This document shows positions 33,575 through 43,400 of a stretch of 64,000 bases of DNA, piece after piece. Below the pieces are notes generated by a model, which was not told where the DNA came from, did not search any database, and worked only from the letters and a program-made list of their open reading frames with translations. Both the position numbers and the translations under genes were made by a program. Numbering within the stretch: the stretch's first letter is position 1; every line of letters starts with the position of its first letter. Source of the stretch: DASUPK01 sp963763955 (GTDB lineage Bacteria > Actinomycetota > Thermoleophilia > Solirubrobacterales > 70-9); NCBI GenBank assembly GCA_963763955.1, contig CAVXQP010000007.1, positions 1-64,000 of the forward strand, given 5' to 3'.

Positions 33575-36025
33575 GTGGGCGCCTTCGCCGGAACCTACCT
33601 CTCTGCAGGGATAATCCTGCTCGCGTCCCTGCTGGTGGGGCGTGCCGTGCTGCTCGCGCTGGGTCGCAGGGAGGCCTCGTTTCTCGAGGGAGCGGTCGGC
33701 TTCGCGACCCTGATCCTGGTCTGTTCCGTCGCGATCAGGCTGCCGGGCGACGAGGCGACCTCGATCGCCTGCTGCGCCGCCCTGGTGGCCGCGTCGATCG
33801 TCTTTCTCCTGGTCCGCTCGGAGTCGATGCTCGGGCCCGCGGTCGGCATCGCCGTCCCGGTTGCCCTTGTCTCCGGCCTGCTCGCCTCGTTCCCGTTCAT
33901 CGCCAGCGGCCACATCGGCATCCCTGGGGTGGGGCTCAACAACGACATGGCGATGCACCTGGTGGACGTCGACTACCTCGTCGACCCAAGTCGTCCGAAG
34001 CCCCAGAGCGTCATCAACGGATATCCGCTCGGCCCGCACAGCCTGGTCGGCACCGTGGTCAGCGTGCTCGGGACTCAGCCGCTCTGGGGGTGGCTCGGGT
34101 TGCTGGTCGTCGTCCCGGTGCTCACCGGGATCACCGCGCTGGCCGGGCTGCGGGAGCTGCGAGGCGGCTGGCGCCTGCTGGCGGCGGCACTGGTCGCGGT
34201 CGCCTATCTCTCGGCCTCGTCCCTCGGGGTCGCGGGCTTCAAGGAGCTGATCGCCGGGATGTTCCTGATCGCCTTCGCGCTCGGCTTACGGGAGGTAGAG
34301 CGGAATCCCGACGGGCGGCTCGCGATCCTGATCGGCCTCGCCCTGATCACGGCGGCGATGGTGCCGGTCTACAGCCTGCCGGGCGTCGGCTGGCTCGCGA
34401 TCACCGCCGGGCTCTGGATCCTTGCCCAGCTGCTCCGCATCCGCAGGGAGGGCGGCATGGCGGACGTCCGGGCCATCGTCCGGCGCTCGCTGCCGATCCT
34501 GATTCCGGCGGCGATCGTCCTGGTGATCGTCTTCCTCACGCAGCTTCCGAAGGTGATCGACTTCATCAACTCCGGCTCCGTCGGGACGGTTACCCACACC
34601 AACAGCAAGCTCCGCTACGTGGTCTCGCCGCTGGAGACGCTCGGCATCTGGCCGAGCGGCAGCTGGCTGTTGGGGACGCACGACGTCACTCACCTCTGGC
34701 TCTACGGCGTGATCGGGCTGGCGGGCCTCGGGTTCGGCCTGTACTGGTGGATGGGCCGACGGGACTACGCCGTCCCGGCCGCGGTGGCCTCGGGAGTCCT
34801 GATCTACCTCTTCACCAAGTACCCGCAGAACGGGGGCCTCTACATCCTGGCCAAGGCCGTGGTCGTGCCGGCCTCGGTCGTGATGCTGCTCGTCGTCACC
34901 GCACTGCTCTCTCCGGGAGGCGGCTGGCCCAAGCGGGTCTTTGCCGTCGTCTTCATCGCGTTGGCCGGTTACTCCTCGTTCCTCGCCCTGCGCGACACCG
35001 TGGTCGCGCCGCACGACCGCCTGCAGGAGCTATCCAAGTTCCAGAGCACGGTCGCGGGCCAGAAGGTCCTCGCTCTGACCAGCGACCGCTTCACCGACTA
35101 CGGCCTGCGCAGCGCCGAGGTCTCCAGCCCGGCGTTCAACTCCGAGATCCGGGTGCCCTCGGCGGTGACCAAGAGCCAGCGCCTGCCGATCGACTTCGAC
35201 TCGGTCCCGTACACGGTGCTCAACCAGTTCCCCTACGCGGTCACCACCAGCGCGATCTACCAGAGCCAGGCCCCACCGGGCTGGACGCTGGCCCAGTCGA
35301 CCCCGTCCTACCGGCTCTGGAAGAGGACGGGGACCACGCCCCCGATCGCCAACCTCTACGAGGAGGCCCGGCCGGGGCGCGTGCTGCGCTGTAACAGGCC
35401 GAAGCTGGCGCCCTTCCAGCGCGCCGGCGGTGAGGCGCTCACCTGGCAGCCACGGACCGTCGTCGCCAAGAGGCTCTACTGGAAGGCGGCGGGGGCCAGC
35501 GGCGCTCTCGCGGAGGGAAGCAAGAGTGCCCTCAAGCAGGCCAGGATCGACAACAACCTGGCGCCGGGCGAGACCGCGAGCCAGCAGGTCACCCTCCCCC
35601 CCGGGCGCTGGGAGCTCTCCCTGCAGTACGTGAGCCCGGTGACCGGGGTGACGGTGCGGGCGCCCGGCCTCGATGTCCATCTGCCGGCCGGCGTGGACGC
35701 GGCGATCCCCTACCGGCCCGACCAGGGCCCGTACTGGCCGGTCGGCGAGGTGAGCAGCAACGGGGGTCCCGTCACCGTGAGCGTCACGGCCGACGACGTC
35801 GACTGGTTCCAGTCGCTGATCGGGGTCGACGCCCCGGCGGTGATCGGGAACCTGACCGCGGTCAACCCCGAAGGGTTCAAGCTCGTGCCAACCGCCGACG
35901 CCTGCCGTCTGTTCGTCGACCACCTGATCGGCGTCAACCAACTCACCCAGACCAAGCAGAGCAGCCAGGCCCAGTCTCAACACGGCCAGCAGCCCCGAGG
36001 CAAAAAGAAGTCCAGCGGGAAGTAG
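33575..36025 (+). CDS. large polytopic membrane protein with extracytoplasmic C-terminal domain
   Basis: An 816-residue protein. Residues 1 to about 490 contain a dozen or so hydrophobic segments. The first large loop has the acidic motif GLNNDMAMHLVDVDYL and NGYPLGPHSLVGTV, resembling GT-C enzymes that use polyprenyl-phosphate sugars, although I cannot assign a family. Residues from about 490 to 790 are soluble and beta-rich, with a short Cys pair. The tail is Gln/Lys-rich (QSQHGQQPRGKKKSSGK). Neighbours are a polyprenyl-phosphate GT and a UDP-sugar dehydrogenase, consistent with an outer-face glycan transferase or polymerase. Confidence 0.7.
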   Translation: MGAFAGTYLSAGIILLASLLVGRAVLLALGRREASFLEGAVGFATLILVCSVAIRLPGDEATSIACCAALVAASIVFLLVRSESMLGPAVGIAVPVALVSGLLASFPFIASGHIGIPGVGLNNDMAMHLVDVDYLVDPSRPKPQSVINGYPLGPHSLVGTVVSVLGTQPLWGWLGLLVVVPVLTGITALAGLRELRGGWRLLAAALVAVAYLSASSLGVAGFKELIAGMFLIAFALGLREVERNPDGRLAILIGLALITAAMVPVYSLPGVGWLAITAGLWILAQLLRIRREGGMADVRAIVRRSLPILIPAAIVLVIVFLTQLPKVIDFINSGSVGTVTHTNSKLRYVVSPLETLGIWPSGSWLLGTHDVTHLWLYGVIGLAGLGFGLYWWMGRRDYAVPAAVASGVLIYLFTKYPQNGGLYILAKAVVVPASVVMLLVVTALLSPGGGWPKRVFAVVFIALAGYSSFLALRDTVVAPHDRLQELSKFQSTVAGQKVLALTSDRFTDYGLRSAEVSSPAFNSEIRVPSAVTKSQRLPIDFDSVPYTVLNQFPYAVTTSAIYQSQAPPGWTLAQSTPSYRLWKRTGTTPPIANLYEEARPGRVLRCNRPKLAPFQRAGGEALTWQPRTVVAKRLYWKAAGASGALAEGSKSALKQARIDNNLAPGETASQQVTLPPGRWELSLQYVSPVTGVTVRAPGLDVHLPAGVDAAIPYRPDQGPYWPVGEVSSNGGPVTVSVTADDVDWFQSLIGVDAPAVIGNLTAVNPEGFKLVPTADACRLFVDHLIGVNQLTQTKQSSQAQSQHGQQPRGKKKSSGK

Positions 36026-36034
36026 CCCTCTCCC

Positions 36035-36040
36035 TACACT
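36035..36040 (+). promoter_or_regulatory. -10 box TACACT of the nucleotide-sugar dehydrogenase gene
   Basis: TACACT is seven bases before ATG 36048. Confidence 0.45.
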
Positions 36041-36047
36041 GGCGGCC

Positions 36048-37295
36048 ATGAAAGTCGGAGTCGTCGGGCTCGGGTATGTCGGGCTGCCGCTGGCCGTGGC
36101 CTTCGCCGATGAGGGCCACGAGGTGGTGGGCCTCGACGCGGACCCGCGCAAGATCGATGCCCTCGCGGAGGGCCGCAGCTACATCGAGGACGTCCCCTCC
36201 GAGCGGCTCGCTGCACTCGATGGAAAGCTGACCGGCACCAGCCGCTATCCGGACCTGAGCTCGTGCGACGCGGTGATCATCTGCGTCCCGACCCCGCTCA
36301 CCAACTCGCGCGAGCCCGACCTGAGCTACATGGTTGACGCCGCCACCTCGCTGGCGGCCGTCCTCCAGAAGGGCCAGCTGATCGTCCTCGAGTCGACCAC
36401 CTACCCCGGCACGACGCGCGAGCGGCTGCGTCCCATCCTCGAGGAATCCGGTCTCGCGGCCGGGCGCGACTTCCACCTCGCCTTTTCGCCAGAGCGAATC
36501 GATCCGGGCCGGACCGACTACACGATCCGGACCACCCCGAAGGTCGTCGGTGGCCTGACCGACTCGTGCACCAAGGCCGCGGTCGAGCTCTACTCGCAGA
36601 TCTGCGACACGGTCGTCGAGGTGAGCAGCCCCGACGCCGCCGAGCTCTCCAAGCTGCTCGAGAACATCTTCCGATCGGTCAACATCGCGCTCGTCAACGA
36701 GATGGCGATGCTCTGCGAGCGGCTCGGGATCGACGTCTGGGAGGTCATCGACGCGGCGGCTTCGAAGCCGTTCGGCTTCATGCGATTCGACCCGGGGCCC
36801 GGGATGGGCGGTCACTGCCTCCCGGTCGATCCCTTCTACCTTTCCTACAAGGCCCGCGAGCACGACTTCTACACCGAGTTCATCGAGCTGGCGGGGAAGA
36901 TCAACCAGAACCAGCCGCACTGGTGTGTCCGCCGGGTCGAGCGGGCGCTGAACGACTCGGGCAAGGCGACAAACGGGGCCAGGGTGCTGCTGCTCGGCGT
37001 CTCCTACAAGGCCGGGGTCGGGGACATCCGCGAATCGCCGGCTCTCAAGATCATCAGGCTGCTGGGGGATCTGGGCGCCGAGGTCAGCTACCACGACCCG
37101 CACGTTCCCGAGCTCCCGGATTTCGAGCTGGCCTCCGCCGAGCTGGACGAGTCCGTCGCGGCCGCCGACCTGGTCTGCATCGTCACCGCCCACCCGACGA
37201 TCGACTACCAGCGGGTGGTCGAGGACTCGCAGCTGGTGATCGACTTCCGTGGGGTCACCCGCGGGATCGAAGCCACCAACCTCGTGCGGCTCTAG
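36048..37295 (+). CDS. UDP-glucose/GDP-mannose family nucleotide-sugar dehydrogenase (WbpA/WecC-like)
   Basis: A 415-residue enzyme. KVGVVGLGYVGLPLAVAFA binds NAD, FSPERIDPGR and LLENIFRSVNIALVNEMAML form the central helix region, and GMGGHCLPVDPFYL carries the catalytic Cys near residue 257. The C-terminal LGVSYKAGVGDIRESPALKI binds the sugar nucleotide. The sequence FSPERIDPG together with SVNIALVNE points to the UDP-N-acetylhexosamine 6-dehydrogenase branch rather than UDP-glucose dehydrogenase. It supplies a uronic acid donor. The stop shares CTAG with the convergent lipoprotein gene. Confidence 0.9.
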   Translation: MKVGVVGLGYVGLPLAVAFADEGHEVVGLDADPRKIDALAEGRSYIEDVPSERLAALDGKLTGTSRYPDLSSCDAVIICVPTPLTNSREPDLSYMVDAATSLAAVLQKGQLIVLESTTYPGTTRERLRPILEESGLAAGRDFHLAFSPERIDPGRTDYTIRTTPKVVGGLTDSCTKAAVELYSQICDTVVEVSSPDAAELSKLLENIFRSVNIALVNEMAMLCERLGIDVWEVIDAAASKPFGFMRFDPGPGMGGHCLPVDPFYLSYKAREHDFYTEFIELAGKINQNQPHWCVRRVERALNDSGKATNGARVLLLGVSYKAGVGDIRESPALKIIRLLGDLGAEVSYHDPHVPELPDFELASAELDESVAAADLVCIVTAHPTIDYQRVVEDSQLVIDFRGVTRGIEATNLVRL

Positions 37296-38314
37296 CGGCG
37301 GCGCGCCGGGCGGCGCACGCCGAGGAAGGCGATATGGCCCTCGGCGTGGGTGGCGGGCAGCGCCTGCCCGATGCGCCGGACGTCACAGCCCTTCCCCTTG
37401 CGACAGCGAACGGCCACGGTCTCGCCGCCGCCCTCCGCGGCCACCAGCAGGTCGCCTGCACCTACGCCCGCGGACCTGAGCTCCGCGGCGCTCAGACGGA
37501 GGATCGCGTCGCTGCCCGGGTGCGTCCCGGGCTGTGCCCCACGGTCTGCCAGGAAGGCGGCGCCGTTCGCCTTCAGGCGAGGGACGAAACCGAGCGCCTC
37601 GACGCCGATGTCGGGGCCGCTCGGGATGCCCGGCACCGCCACGGTCGCGACCTTGCCGCCCGGATTGAAGGCGTAGATCCGGCCGTGTAGCTCATCGAGC
37701 CCGAGCAGCCGGCCGCCAAAGCGCCCGAAGCTCCGGGGCGCGACCTCGATCCCGCCCTCGACATGAGGGCCGTGGCCGGTGACCGCCCTGACCCGGCCGC
37801 GACAATCGATTGCGAACAGGGTCGACTGGTCGCTCGCGACCCCGATGACGAGCAGACGATTCCCGAAGCTGCCGACCCGGTCGAAGGTGATCGCGGAGAG
37901 GAAGGGACTGGGCACCGTCGCGAAGTCCGAGGCGGCGCCGGAGCGGGTGATCCGCACGATTCGGTTCGGGTTGGCGCCGATCGCGAAGACGTCGTCGCGA
38001 TGGAACGAGCAGTGCGCCTTCGGCAGGCGGACCTTCGGCGTCAGCGCCAGATAGGGCTCCCCGGCCGAGGGCACATACGCCCCCGCTCCGGTCGCCGAGG
38101 TGAACGGCGTGAGCCCGGCGCCGTTGTAGAGCTGCAGGCCGCCGCCCACCGCGGCGACCAGCCGCCCGTCGCTTCGCGGGCCCGCCAGGTCGACGACGCC
38201 GGGCGCCGGCTGGAACGCTCGCCAGCTGACCTGCTGGGCCGGGGCGTCATCGGCGCCGCACGAGGCGAGCAGGAAGGCCAGGCACACCGCCGCCATCGAT
38301 GACCATCGAGCCAT
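37292..38314 (-). CDS. predicted lipoprotein, beta-propeller-like
   Basis: A 340-residue protein with a lipoprotein signal peptide: basic start, hydrophobic core, and lipobox LASC with Cys19 as the predicted lipidated residue. The mature part has repeated strands such as GRVRAVTGHGPHVEGGIEV and GRIYAFNPGGKVATVAVPG, suggesting a propeller of the SMP-30/NHL kind. Ligand and role are unknown. ATG 38314 has TACGCT six bases upstream. A short basic segment RRPARRR ends the protein. Confidence 0.75.
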   Translation of the reverse strand: MARWSSMAAVCLAFLLASCGADDAPAQQVSWRAFQPAPGVVDLAGPRSDGRLVAAVGGGLQLYNGAGLTPFTSATGAGAYVPSAGEPYLALTPKVRLPKAHCSFHRDDVFAIGANPNRIVRITRSGAASDFATVPSPFLSAITFDRVGSFGNRLLVIGVASDQSTLFAIDCRGRVRAVTGHGPHVEGGIEVAPRSFGRFGGRLLGLDELHGRIYAFNPGGKVATVAVPGIPSGPDIGVEALGFVPRLKANGAAFLADRGAQPGTHPGSDAILRLSAAELRSAGVGAGDLLVAAEGGGETVAVRCRKGKGCDVRRIGQALPATHAEGHIAFLGVRRPARRR

Positions 38315-38320
38315 GGGAGC

Positions 38321-38326
38321 AGCGTA
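38321..38326 (-). promoter_or_regulatory. -10 box TACGCT of the lipoprotein gene
   Basis: On the minus strand TACGCT is followed by six bases and the ATG at 38314. Confidence 0.35.
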
Positions 38327-38463
38327 GGGGGCTGTGGCGAGCCTAGCCGGCCGTCGCCACGGCCATGATCGAGACGATCGCGCTGGGCATGGGAACGAGC
38401 TTGAGCTTGACCACGGCGATGAGTCCGGTGAGAGTCCAGTCCGTTACGCAAAGGAGGAGATCA

Positions 38464-38745
38464 ATGGACGAGAGAACCAAGAACGTCAGCGCGCTGCTCC
38501 ACGAAGCCGGCGAGACCCACCACACCGTCTTCCGGATCACCGACGGGGAGGATGCCGATTGGGCGTCCTGGTACGCGGACTGGCTGATCAATCACTCCGA
38601 GCTGCCGGACCTGCTGGGCGGAGCGCCGGTGCGCAGCCACCTGGTCGCCGAGCTGGTCTCACTGGAGGGCGACGTCGGGGCAGGCGAGGGCTGGGAGGAC
38701 GGCTACGCAGAGCGGCTGGTGGAGCGGTTTAGGGTTCAGCCTTGA
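38464..38745 (+). CDS. conserved protein of unknown function, 93 residues
   Basis: MDERTKNVSALLHEAGETHH opens the protein, followed by an acidic, Trp-rich segment DADWASWYADWL, and LVAELVSLEGDVGAGEGWED near the end. No domain recognised. The start at ATG 38464 is fixed by a perfect AAAGGAGGAGA ribosome binding site five bases upstream, one of very few strong ones here; the in-frame ATG at 38365 is rejected. The stop overlaps the next gene as TGATG. It begins a four-gene run ending with the two protease-like genes. Confidence 0.75.
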   Translation: MDERTKNVSALLHEAGETHHTVFRITDGEDADWASWYADWLINHSELPDLLGGAPVRSHLVAELVSLEGDVGAGEGWEDGYAERLVERFRVQP

Positions 38746-39614
38746 TGGCGAACCCCAGGGCCGAGGCCGAGGACAAGCTTGGCGGGGACTACGAGGCGCG
38801 CGTCCTGGAGCCCTCGCCCCCCGCGGTCACCGACGATCCCTACGCCGACGATCCGGTCGATCCCGGAGAGGTTCCAGAGGGGCGTGAGCTGGTCTCGCCG
38901 GTGCACAACCGCGGCGATCACACCTGGGACGAGATCGCGATCCAGGACCCGGAGATCGCTCCCTGGTGCGCCGACCGCTGGCTTGGCGCATGGACGCGAC
39001 TCGAGCCCCTGCCGCCGTCCTTCGCCGAGACCCGGGTGGCACTCCACAAGATCGCCGAGGCGGTCGTCTCCCCCGCCCGACTGCCCCCGAACGAGATCGC
39101 GCTGCGCTACACGCGCGGTGGCTTCGGCACCCCCTTCTTCGATCAGGACGGCGTGGATTGCCAGGTCCGGGTCGAGCACGGCGAGCTGGTCCGGCAGACC
39201 GGCCCGGAGGAGACGCGGGAGCCGGTCCCCGGCGTGGAGATCGCCGCGGCAAGCGCCCTCGGCGACTACTACGGCCTCGGCTGCTCGGTGCTCGAGCAGC
39301 TGCGAGCCGACGAGGTCGACGGGGATCCTTCGCGCGTCCAGCTCTGGCCCGACCACTTCGACATCGCGGTCGACCTGGGCTCCGAGCGGAGGGGCCAACG
39401 GGCCACTTACGGCGCCTCGCCAGGGGACGATGATCATCCCGAGCCCTACCTCTACGTAGCTCCCTGGACGAAGCAGCCCAGCGGTGAGCTCTGGAACGCG
39501 ACCGGGTTTCAGGGCGCCGAGCTCGGCTACTCCGAGCTGATTGCCGCGGACGACCAGCGCAGCGCCGCCCTCGCCTTCATGCGCGAGCGCTACCGCGCCC
39601 TGCAGGAGGCCTAG
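38745..39614 (+). CDS. conserved protein of unknown function, 289 residues
   Basis: A soluble acidic protein without signal peptide. VSPVHNRGDHTWDEIAIQD, ALHKIAEAVVSPARL, PNEIALRYTRGGFGTPFF, VQLWPDHFDIAVDLG and EPYLYVAPWTKQPSGELW read like a conserved single-domain protein I cannot name. Residues H and D in LWPDHFDIA and the Trp-rich C-terminus stand out. The ATG overlaps the previous TGA as TGATG. The secreted S1 protease gene follows two bases after the stop. Confidence 0.72.
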   Translation: MANPRAEAEDKLGGDYEARVLEPSPPAVTDDPYADDPVDPGEVPEGRELVSPVHNRGDHTWDEIAIQDPEIAPWCADRWLGAWTRLEPLPPSFAETRVALHKIAEAVVSPARLPPNEIALRYTRGGFGTPFFDQDGVDCQVRVEHGELVRQTGPEETREPVPGVEIAAASALGDYYGLGCSVLEQLRADEVDGDPSRVQLWPDHFDIAVDLGSERRGQRATYGASPGDDDHPEPYLYVAPWTKQPSGELWNATGFQGAELGYSELIAADDQRSAALAFMRERYRALQEA

Positions 39615-39616
39615 GG

Positions 39617-40453
39617 GTGAGGCCGGGTCGCGGCGCGGGCGGCGCCGCCGCGCTGGGCTGCGCGCTGGTGCTCACGGCATCAGCGAGCGCGGGCGGTGCG
39701 GCGCCGGCGGTGCGGCGCATCGTGGGCGGCGGCAAGGCGAACGCGGCCGGATGGCAGTTCACGGTCGCCCTCGAGCAGAAGCGCGGCTTCATCTGCAGCG
39801 GCTCGCTGATCGCCACGAGCCAGGTGCTGACGGCGGCCCACTGCGTGAAAGGCGGCAAGCGTCGCCAGCTCTCGGTCTTGGCGGGGAGCCCGTGGATCTC
39901 CCCGGGACGCCGCACGCGGCGGATCAAGGTGACTGCGGTGGTCGTCGACCCTGCGTACAACGGGCGCAAGGACGCGCACGACTTCGCGGTCCTGACCCTG
40001 GCCGCGCCGCCACCGGCGCAGCCGATCGTGCTGGCAACCAGGGCTGAGTCGAGGGCCGCGACCCGTCCCGGCCGGATCGCCCGCTCCGCCGGCTGGGGCA
40101 CCCGGAGCGCCTGGGGCCTCAACGTGGCCCAGCGTCTGAAGACCACGAGGGAGCGGATCTTCCGCGCCCGCAAGTGCGACCGGGCTTATGGCAAGTCACG
40201 CGGCTTTCAGGGCAAGTCGATGATCTGCGCCCTCGGCAAGCGCATCGGGCGGACCCACGGCCGCCTGCCCTTCCACGCGACCTCGTGCGAGGGCGACAGC
40301 GGTGGCCCGCTGGTCGCCGGTAGTCCTGCCGGGCCGCGGCTGATCGGGGCTGTCAGCTCTGGTGCCTTCCCGTGCGGCCTGGGCGGCGCCAGCATCTACG
40401 CGCGGGTCTCGAACAGGCTCGGGTTCATCCAGAGAGCGCTCGGATCGCCTTAG
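39617..40453 (+). CDS. secreted trypsin-fold serine protease (S1 family)
   Basis: A 278-residue pre-pro-protease. An Ala-rich signal peptide (about 1-26) is followed by a short propeptide and the classic activation site R-IVGG at residues 33-37. The triad is complete: His75 in TAAHC, Asp122 in AHDFAVL and Ser228 in CEGDSGGPL. The residue equivalent to chymotrypsin 189, six before the Ser, is Thr222 rather than Asp, so trypsin-like Arg/Lys specificity is unlikely. Six Cys can form disulfides. The GTG start is two bases after the previous stop. It acts outside the cell. Confidence 0.92.
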   Translation: MRPGRGAGGAAALGCALVLTASASAGGAAPAVRRIVGGGKANAAGWQFTVALEQKRGFICSGSLIATSQVLTAAHCVKGGKRRQLSVLAGSPWISPGRRTRRIKVTAVVVDPAYNGRKDAHDFAVLTLAAPPPAQPIVLATRAESRAATRPGRIARSAGWGTRSAWGLNVAQRLKTTRERIFRARKCDRAYGKSRGFQGKSMICALGKRIGRTHGRLPFHATSCEGDSGGPLVAGSPAGPRLIGAVSSGAFPCGLGGASIYARVSNRLGFIQRALGSP

Positions 40454-40456
40454 AAT
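40451..40456 (+). promoter_or_regulatory. -10 box TAGAAT of the subtilisin-like gene
   Basis: TAGAAT begins at the stop codon of the S1 protease gene and is ten bases before GTG 40467. Confidence 0.4.
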
Positions 40457-40466
40457 CACCGCCGAG

Positions 40467-43400
40467 GTGAGGGAGAGGAGCCTGGCACGGACGGCTTGGA
40501 GGAGAGTCCCGCTTACGCTTGCCGCAGTCCTGCTGGCCGGCATGATCGTGGCGACGGCGGCCGCCCCCGCGCTCGGGTCGTTCCCCTACACCCGCCCGGC
40601 CGGGGACCCGACCGATTACAAGGACCTCTACCTCGACCCGGGCCAGGTGCCGAGCGACGTCGGTGGTGACGATTGGAAGTACGCGGCGACCCCGGAGCCT
40701 GGATATCCAGGCGATCCACTCGGCATCGATCTCGGCGGCGTCCGCGGCGCGCACATCGTCGACCCGAGCACCACACCGCCGACGGCCTGGGAGACCACCA
40801 CGGGCCGCCCCGATGTGCAGATCGCCGTCCTCGACTCCGGGATCGAATGGAACAACGAGGGTGCAATGGCGAATGAGCGCTTCAAGGTGTGGCTCAACAA
40901 GGGCGAGCTGCCCACTCCGAACACCGGCCTCGACGACGCCGGATCGACAACGGAGTCGCTGCTGGGCACGGACTGCGCCGGGTACACCGCCGGCCAGTAC
41001 GACGCCAACGGGGACGGCGTCTTCAACCTCCGCGACTACGCCTGCGACGACCGGATCAACCTCTCCGACACGCGGCGCTCGGGCCCGTCCGGGATGCTCA
41101 CACCCGAGGACCTGACGATCGCCTTCTCCGACGACACGGACGCCGATGGCAACGGCTTCGTCGACGACATCGCCGGCTGGGACTTTCTCGACAATGACAA
41201 CGACCCCTACGACGACGTCCAGTACGGGCACGGCACCGGCGAGGCCCAGGACTCGACCGCCGAGGCGGACAACGGCCAAGGGGACGTCGGCTCCTGCCCG
41301 AACTGCGTGGTGATGCCGCTGCGCGTGGGCGACAGCTTCATCGCCGACATCAACAACTTCGCGCAGGCCGCCCTCTACGCCACCGACAACGGCGCGCTGG
41401 TGATCCAGGAGGCTCTCGGAACGCTCAACAACAGCAGGCTGGCGCGGGAGGCCGTGAACTACGCCTACGACCACGGTACGACCGTGATCGCCTCCGCCGC
41501 GGATGAGGCGGCGCAGCACAACAACTGGCCCTCGAGCCTGCCGCACGTGATCCTGGTGAACTCGGTGACGAAGTACGACAGCGGCTCGACGCCGCAGTCC
41601 TACCTCGAGTTCAACGGCTGCACGAACTTCAGCGCCAAGGTCACCGTGGCGATCCCCTCGAGCAGCTGCTCCTCGGAGGCCACGGGCAAGGGCTCGGGCA
41701 TTGCTGGGTTGATCTACAGCGCCGCCCTCGACGCCCATGACCGGGGCAAGCTCGACCCGAGCACGGACTGCACACGGGCCGTAGATGTCGACGGCACCCC
41801 CGGGGATGACCCCTGCATCATCACGCCGAACGAGGTCCGCCAGCTGATGGCCTCGGGGACCATCGACGGCACCGGTCAGGCCGACGACGTGGACTTCTTC
41901 AAGGGGCTCAACCCCGATTCCGACTGCACGCCGCCCGTCGCCGGCTGCACGGACCCGTACACCACCGCCAACATCGCCGGGCTCGATGCGGTCCGCCCGG
42001 TGGTGCCGACGCCGCCGCTGGGCGCGCTCGCCCCCAGCCGCTCCTACCCGGCACGGGCGGGGCACGACCAGTTCTACGGCTACGGCCGCGTGAACGCCGC
42101 CAAGGCCGTCGGGGCGCTGGTGCGCTCGCCTCTCGGGGACTCGTCGGTGAAGTCCCTGATCCCGCCCGAGGTGGAGATCACCTCCCCGCAGTGGTTCGAC
42201 CAGATCGATCCGTCGCAGACCAGCTTCGACGTCATCGGGCACGTCTCAGCGCGCTCGGGCTCGTCGGACTGCCACTACACGGTGCTCGTCGCTCCGGGCC
42301 AATACCCGAACAACGGCGTGGCGCCGGACGGCGACTTCAAGCCATACGCGACCGGCAGCTGCGACGACCCCGTCGACGGAACCCTGGCCACGATCAATAT
42401 CGCTCAGCTCAAGGCCCAGTTCCCCTCGGGCACCTCGTTTACCGGGGCGCAGCCCCCGCCCACGCCGGTCGTCGACAACGGCCGGCCGTTCAAGGCGCCC
42501 AACGGCTTCACCATCAAGGTCGTCGCCTCCACCACTCAGGACACTCACAACCTGACCGGCGAGGACGAGCGCGCGATGTGGCTGCACCGCGACGCCTCGA
42601 TGCTGCCGGGCTTCCCGCGCAAGCTCTCGGGGTCCGCCAACACCGGTGACGGCGCCTCCTCCCCGGTGCTGGTCGACCTCGACGGAGACAACAAGAACGA
42701 GCTGGTCGTGGGCGGCAGCGACGGGATCATCCACGCTTTCAGGCCCGACGGCTCGGAGCTGCCGGGCTGGCCGGTGCACACCGATCCGCTGCCGCTCCAC
42801 ACCGGCGAGCGGGCCTTCGACACCGGCGACGTCCCCTCCGACGCCGATGGGGCGGTTCTCGCCTCGATCGCTGCGGACGACGTGGATCACGACGGCGTCC
42901 CGGAGGTCTTCGCCGCCGACATGCAGGGGCAGGTCTATGGCTGGCGGGCGGACGGCCATCAGTTCTTCCATGAGCAGTCGAATCCCAACTACTCCGGCAA
43001 GCCGCTGTCGCCCTTCGTCAACTCCCGCCATGGCAAGTTCAACCGAACGCAGCACGGGTTCATCGGCTCGCCGGTGCTCGCCGACCTCGACGGTGACGGC
43101 ACGCAAGAGGTCGATCGCCGCCTCGATGGACCGCCACGTCTACGCCTGGCACATGAACGGGGACCCGGTGGCAGGCTTCCCAGTGCTTGTGGTCGATCCG
43201 AGCAAGGTCCAGTCGATCGACCCCACCACGCACCAGGTCACCTTCAACGCCAATGCCGGCTCCGAGCAACAGGGCGCGATCGTCGATACCCCGGCTGTGG
43301 GGGATCTGGACGGCGCGGCGAGCGGCCCTGACTCCCGGCCGGAGATCGTGGTCGGGACCAACGAGGAGTACCAGGCGGATTCCGACGGCGGCGCCAACGC

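Noticed and set aside
38365..38463. Upstream ATG for the 93-residue protein
   Set aside because: Residues before 38464 are unlike a protein N-terminus, and the perfect ribosome binding site is directly upstream of ATG 38464.
43090..43130. Programmed frameshift in the subtilisin-like gene
   Set aside because: No slippery heptamer or downstream structure is evident at the junction; a simple one-base insertion explains it.
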